Below the pieces are notes generated by a model that was given only the letters and a program-made list of their open reading frames with translations, did no database searches and was not told where the DNA came from. From positions 1 through 32,759 of the forward strand of contig CAZCFQ010000009.1 of the NCBI GenBank assembly GCA_964497955.1: 32,759 nt of DNA. The letters run 5' to 3'. Each line of letters opens with the position of its first letter. The stretch's first letter is position 1. Both the position numbers and the translations under genes were made by a program. Shown here piece after piece: positions 31,902-32,759 of this stretch. Source of the stretch: PWPR01 sp964497955 (GTDB lineage Bacteria > Bacillota > UBA994 > PWPR01).

Positions 31902-32759
31902 ATGGAAAAAGGTAAAATAATTCATTCAGTAGCAGGAACATATATTGTATTATTGGATAATGGAACAAGAATTAACTGTAGACCAAGAGGAAGATTAAGA
32001 CTCATGGAAGAGTCTCCTTTAACAGGAGATAATGTTTATATAACTAGAAATCAAGATGAGGGTATTATTGAAGAAATTCTGCCTCGAAAAAACAGTATTA
32101 TTAGACCACCGATAGCTAATATTGACCAAGTAGCTGCAGTTATCGCGCCTAAACCAGCACCGAACTTTGCACTTTTTGATAGAATATTAATAACAGGAGA
32201 ACAATTACAAATTGATGTAATTATAGTTATAAACAAATATGATTTAGAAAAAGAAGATGAGATAATAAAGTATTATCAAGAAACACCTTATAAAATAATC
32301 AAGACCTCAGCTAAAACTGGTTTTGGTTTACCTAGTTTGAGTAAAGAATTAAAGGATAAAGAAACAGTACTTTCTGGTCAATCAGGAGTTGGAAAAAGCT
32401 CAATAATAAATGCTTTACTTCCAAATATCAATCTTGTAACTCAAGAAATAAGTGAAAAGAGAGGTTTTGGAAGACATACTACTAAAACTGTTAGTCTGCT
32501 TGAGCTACCAAAAGGTGGTTTATTGGCTGATACTCCTGGGTTTAATAGATTAGATTTAAGTGAAATAAGAAGTGAGGATTTGCAATGGCTTTATCCAGAG
32601 ATGGATCCATTTATTGGGCTTTGCAAATTTAGAAATTGCTTGCATAGTAAAGAGCCTGATTGCGCTGTTAAAAAGGCAGTTGACTCTGGTAAAATTAATG
32701 AGAATAGGTATGAATCTTACATATATATATTAGAAGAGATTATTGAGCACGAAAAGAGG
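31902..32759 (+). CDS. rsgA: Ribosome small-subunit GTPase RsgA (3' end cut by window)
   Basis: RsgA (CpgA/YjeQ) is a circularly permuted GTPase that acts late in 30S maturation. The frame is open through the last base with 286 codons and no stop, close to the full family length (about 290). It has an N-terminal OB-fold, then the permuted motifs in the order G4 N111-K-Y-D114, G1 G159-Q-S-G-V-G-K-S166, and G3 D210-T-P-G213, and a C-terminal zinc site C241-x4-C246-x-H248-x5-C254. AAGGAG precedes ATG 31902, 11 bp after prkC. rpe and thiN often follow in relatives and would lie outside the window. Confidence 0.96.
   Translation, partial: MEKGKIIHSVAGTYIVLLDNGTRINCRPRGRLRLMEESPLTGDNVYITRNQDEGIIEEILPRKNSIIRPPIANIDQVAAVIAPKPAPNFALFDRILITGEQLQIDVIIVINKYDLEKEDEIIKYYQETPYKIIKTSAKTGFGLPSLSKELKDKETVLSGQSGVGKSSIINALLPNINLVTQEISEKRGFGRHTTKTVSLLELPKGGLLADTPGFNRLDLSEIRSEDLQWLYPEMDPFIGLCKFRNCLHSKEPDCAVKKAVDSGKINENRYESYIYILEEIIEHEKR

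Noticed and set aside
1..32759. Mobile elements, CRISPR arrays, defence or toxin systems, tRNA or rRNA genes
   Set aside because: I looked on both strands and saw no transposase, integrase, spaced repeat array or RNA gene; every long gap is explained by promoters, terminators or leaders.

Overview
This window is a conserved, AT-rich chromosomal segment of a low-GC Firmicute. Gene content and order point to a Clostridia-like lineage: an mraZ-to-ftsZ division/cell-wall cluster, nrdR, yggS-yggT-lspA-rluD, a PyrR-controlled pyrR-uraA pair, rqcH, and the run yicC-gmk-rpoZ-priA-def-fmt-...-rsmB-rlmN-prpC-prkC-rsgA that is classical for Bacillota. MurE carries the DNPR motif of meso-diaminopimelate ligases, so the wall is probably DAP-type. 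I cannot name the genus from sequence alone. Almost every base is assigned; no intergenic gap exceeds about 210 bp, and no tRNA, rRNA, IS element, CRISPR array or prophage gene is visible.

Layout. (1) 1-907: the 3' end of a two-subunit class I fumarase/tartrate dehydratase, closed by a terminator near 974-1003. (2) 1035-13099: one long operon, mraZ-rsmH-ftsL-class B PBP-murE-murF-mraY-ftsW-ftsQ-ftsA-ftsZ. It is preceded by a 10-bp-phased GTGG repeat array that looks like a MraZ operator, and it ends in a terminator after ftsZ. (3) 13116-13662: nrdR as its own unit, with a near-consensus promoter and its own hairpin. (4) 13686-17239: an orphan HlyD-like membrane protein followed by yggS, yggT, lspA and rluD. 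(5) 17276-19113: pyrR and uracil permease behind a PyrR-type attenuator. A long bidirectional hairpin shared with the convergent rqcH follows. (6) 19155-20828 (minus): rqcH. (7) 20946-32759: divergent yicC promoter, then yicC, gmk, rpoZ, priA, def, fmt, a membrane zinc metallopeptidase, rsmB, rlmN, PP2C phosphatase, PASTA kinase and rsgA (cut by the window end).

How the genes work together. Block 2 makes and polymerises lipid-linked wall precursor (MurE, MurF, MraY, FtsW, PBP) and builds the Z ring (FtsZ, FtsA, FtsQ, FtsL). Block 7 couples nucleotide supply, transcription (omega), replication restart (PriA), N-terminal formyl-methionine processing (Fmt/Def), rRNA methylation (RsmB, RlmN), ribosome assembly (RsgA) and a Ser/Thr kinase-phosphatase pair. 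RqcH adds ribosome quality control, and PyrR/UraA add pyrimidine control and uptake.

The unusual points are mostly absences and local variations. murD, murG, murB and murC are missing from the division cluster; sepF, remA and coaBC are missing from their usual places; the FtsZ C-terminal peptide is divergent; and a near-palindrome sits at the predicted rqcH transcription start. I did not find a convincing undescribed multi-gene system here, and the findings are scored accordingly.
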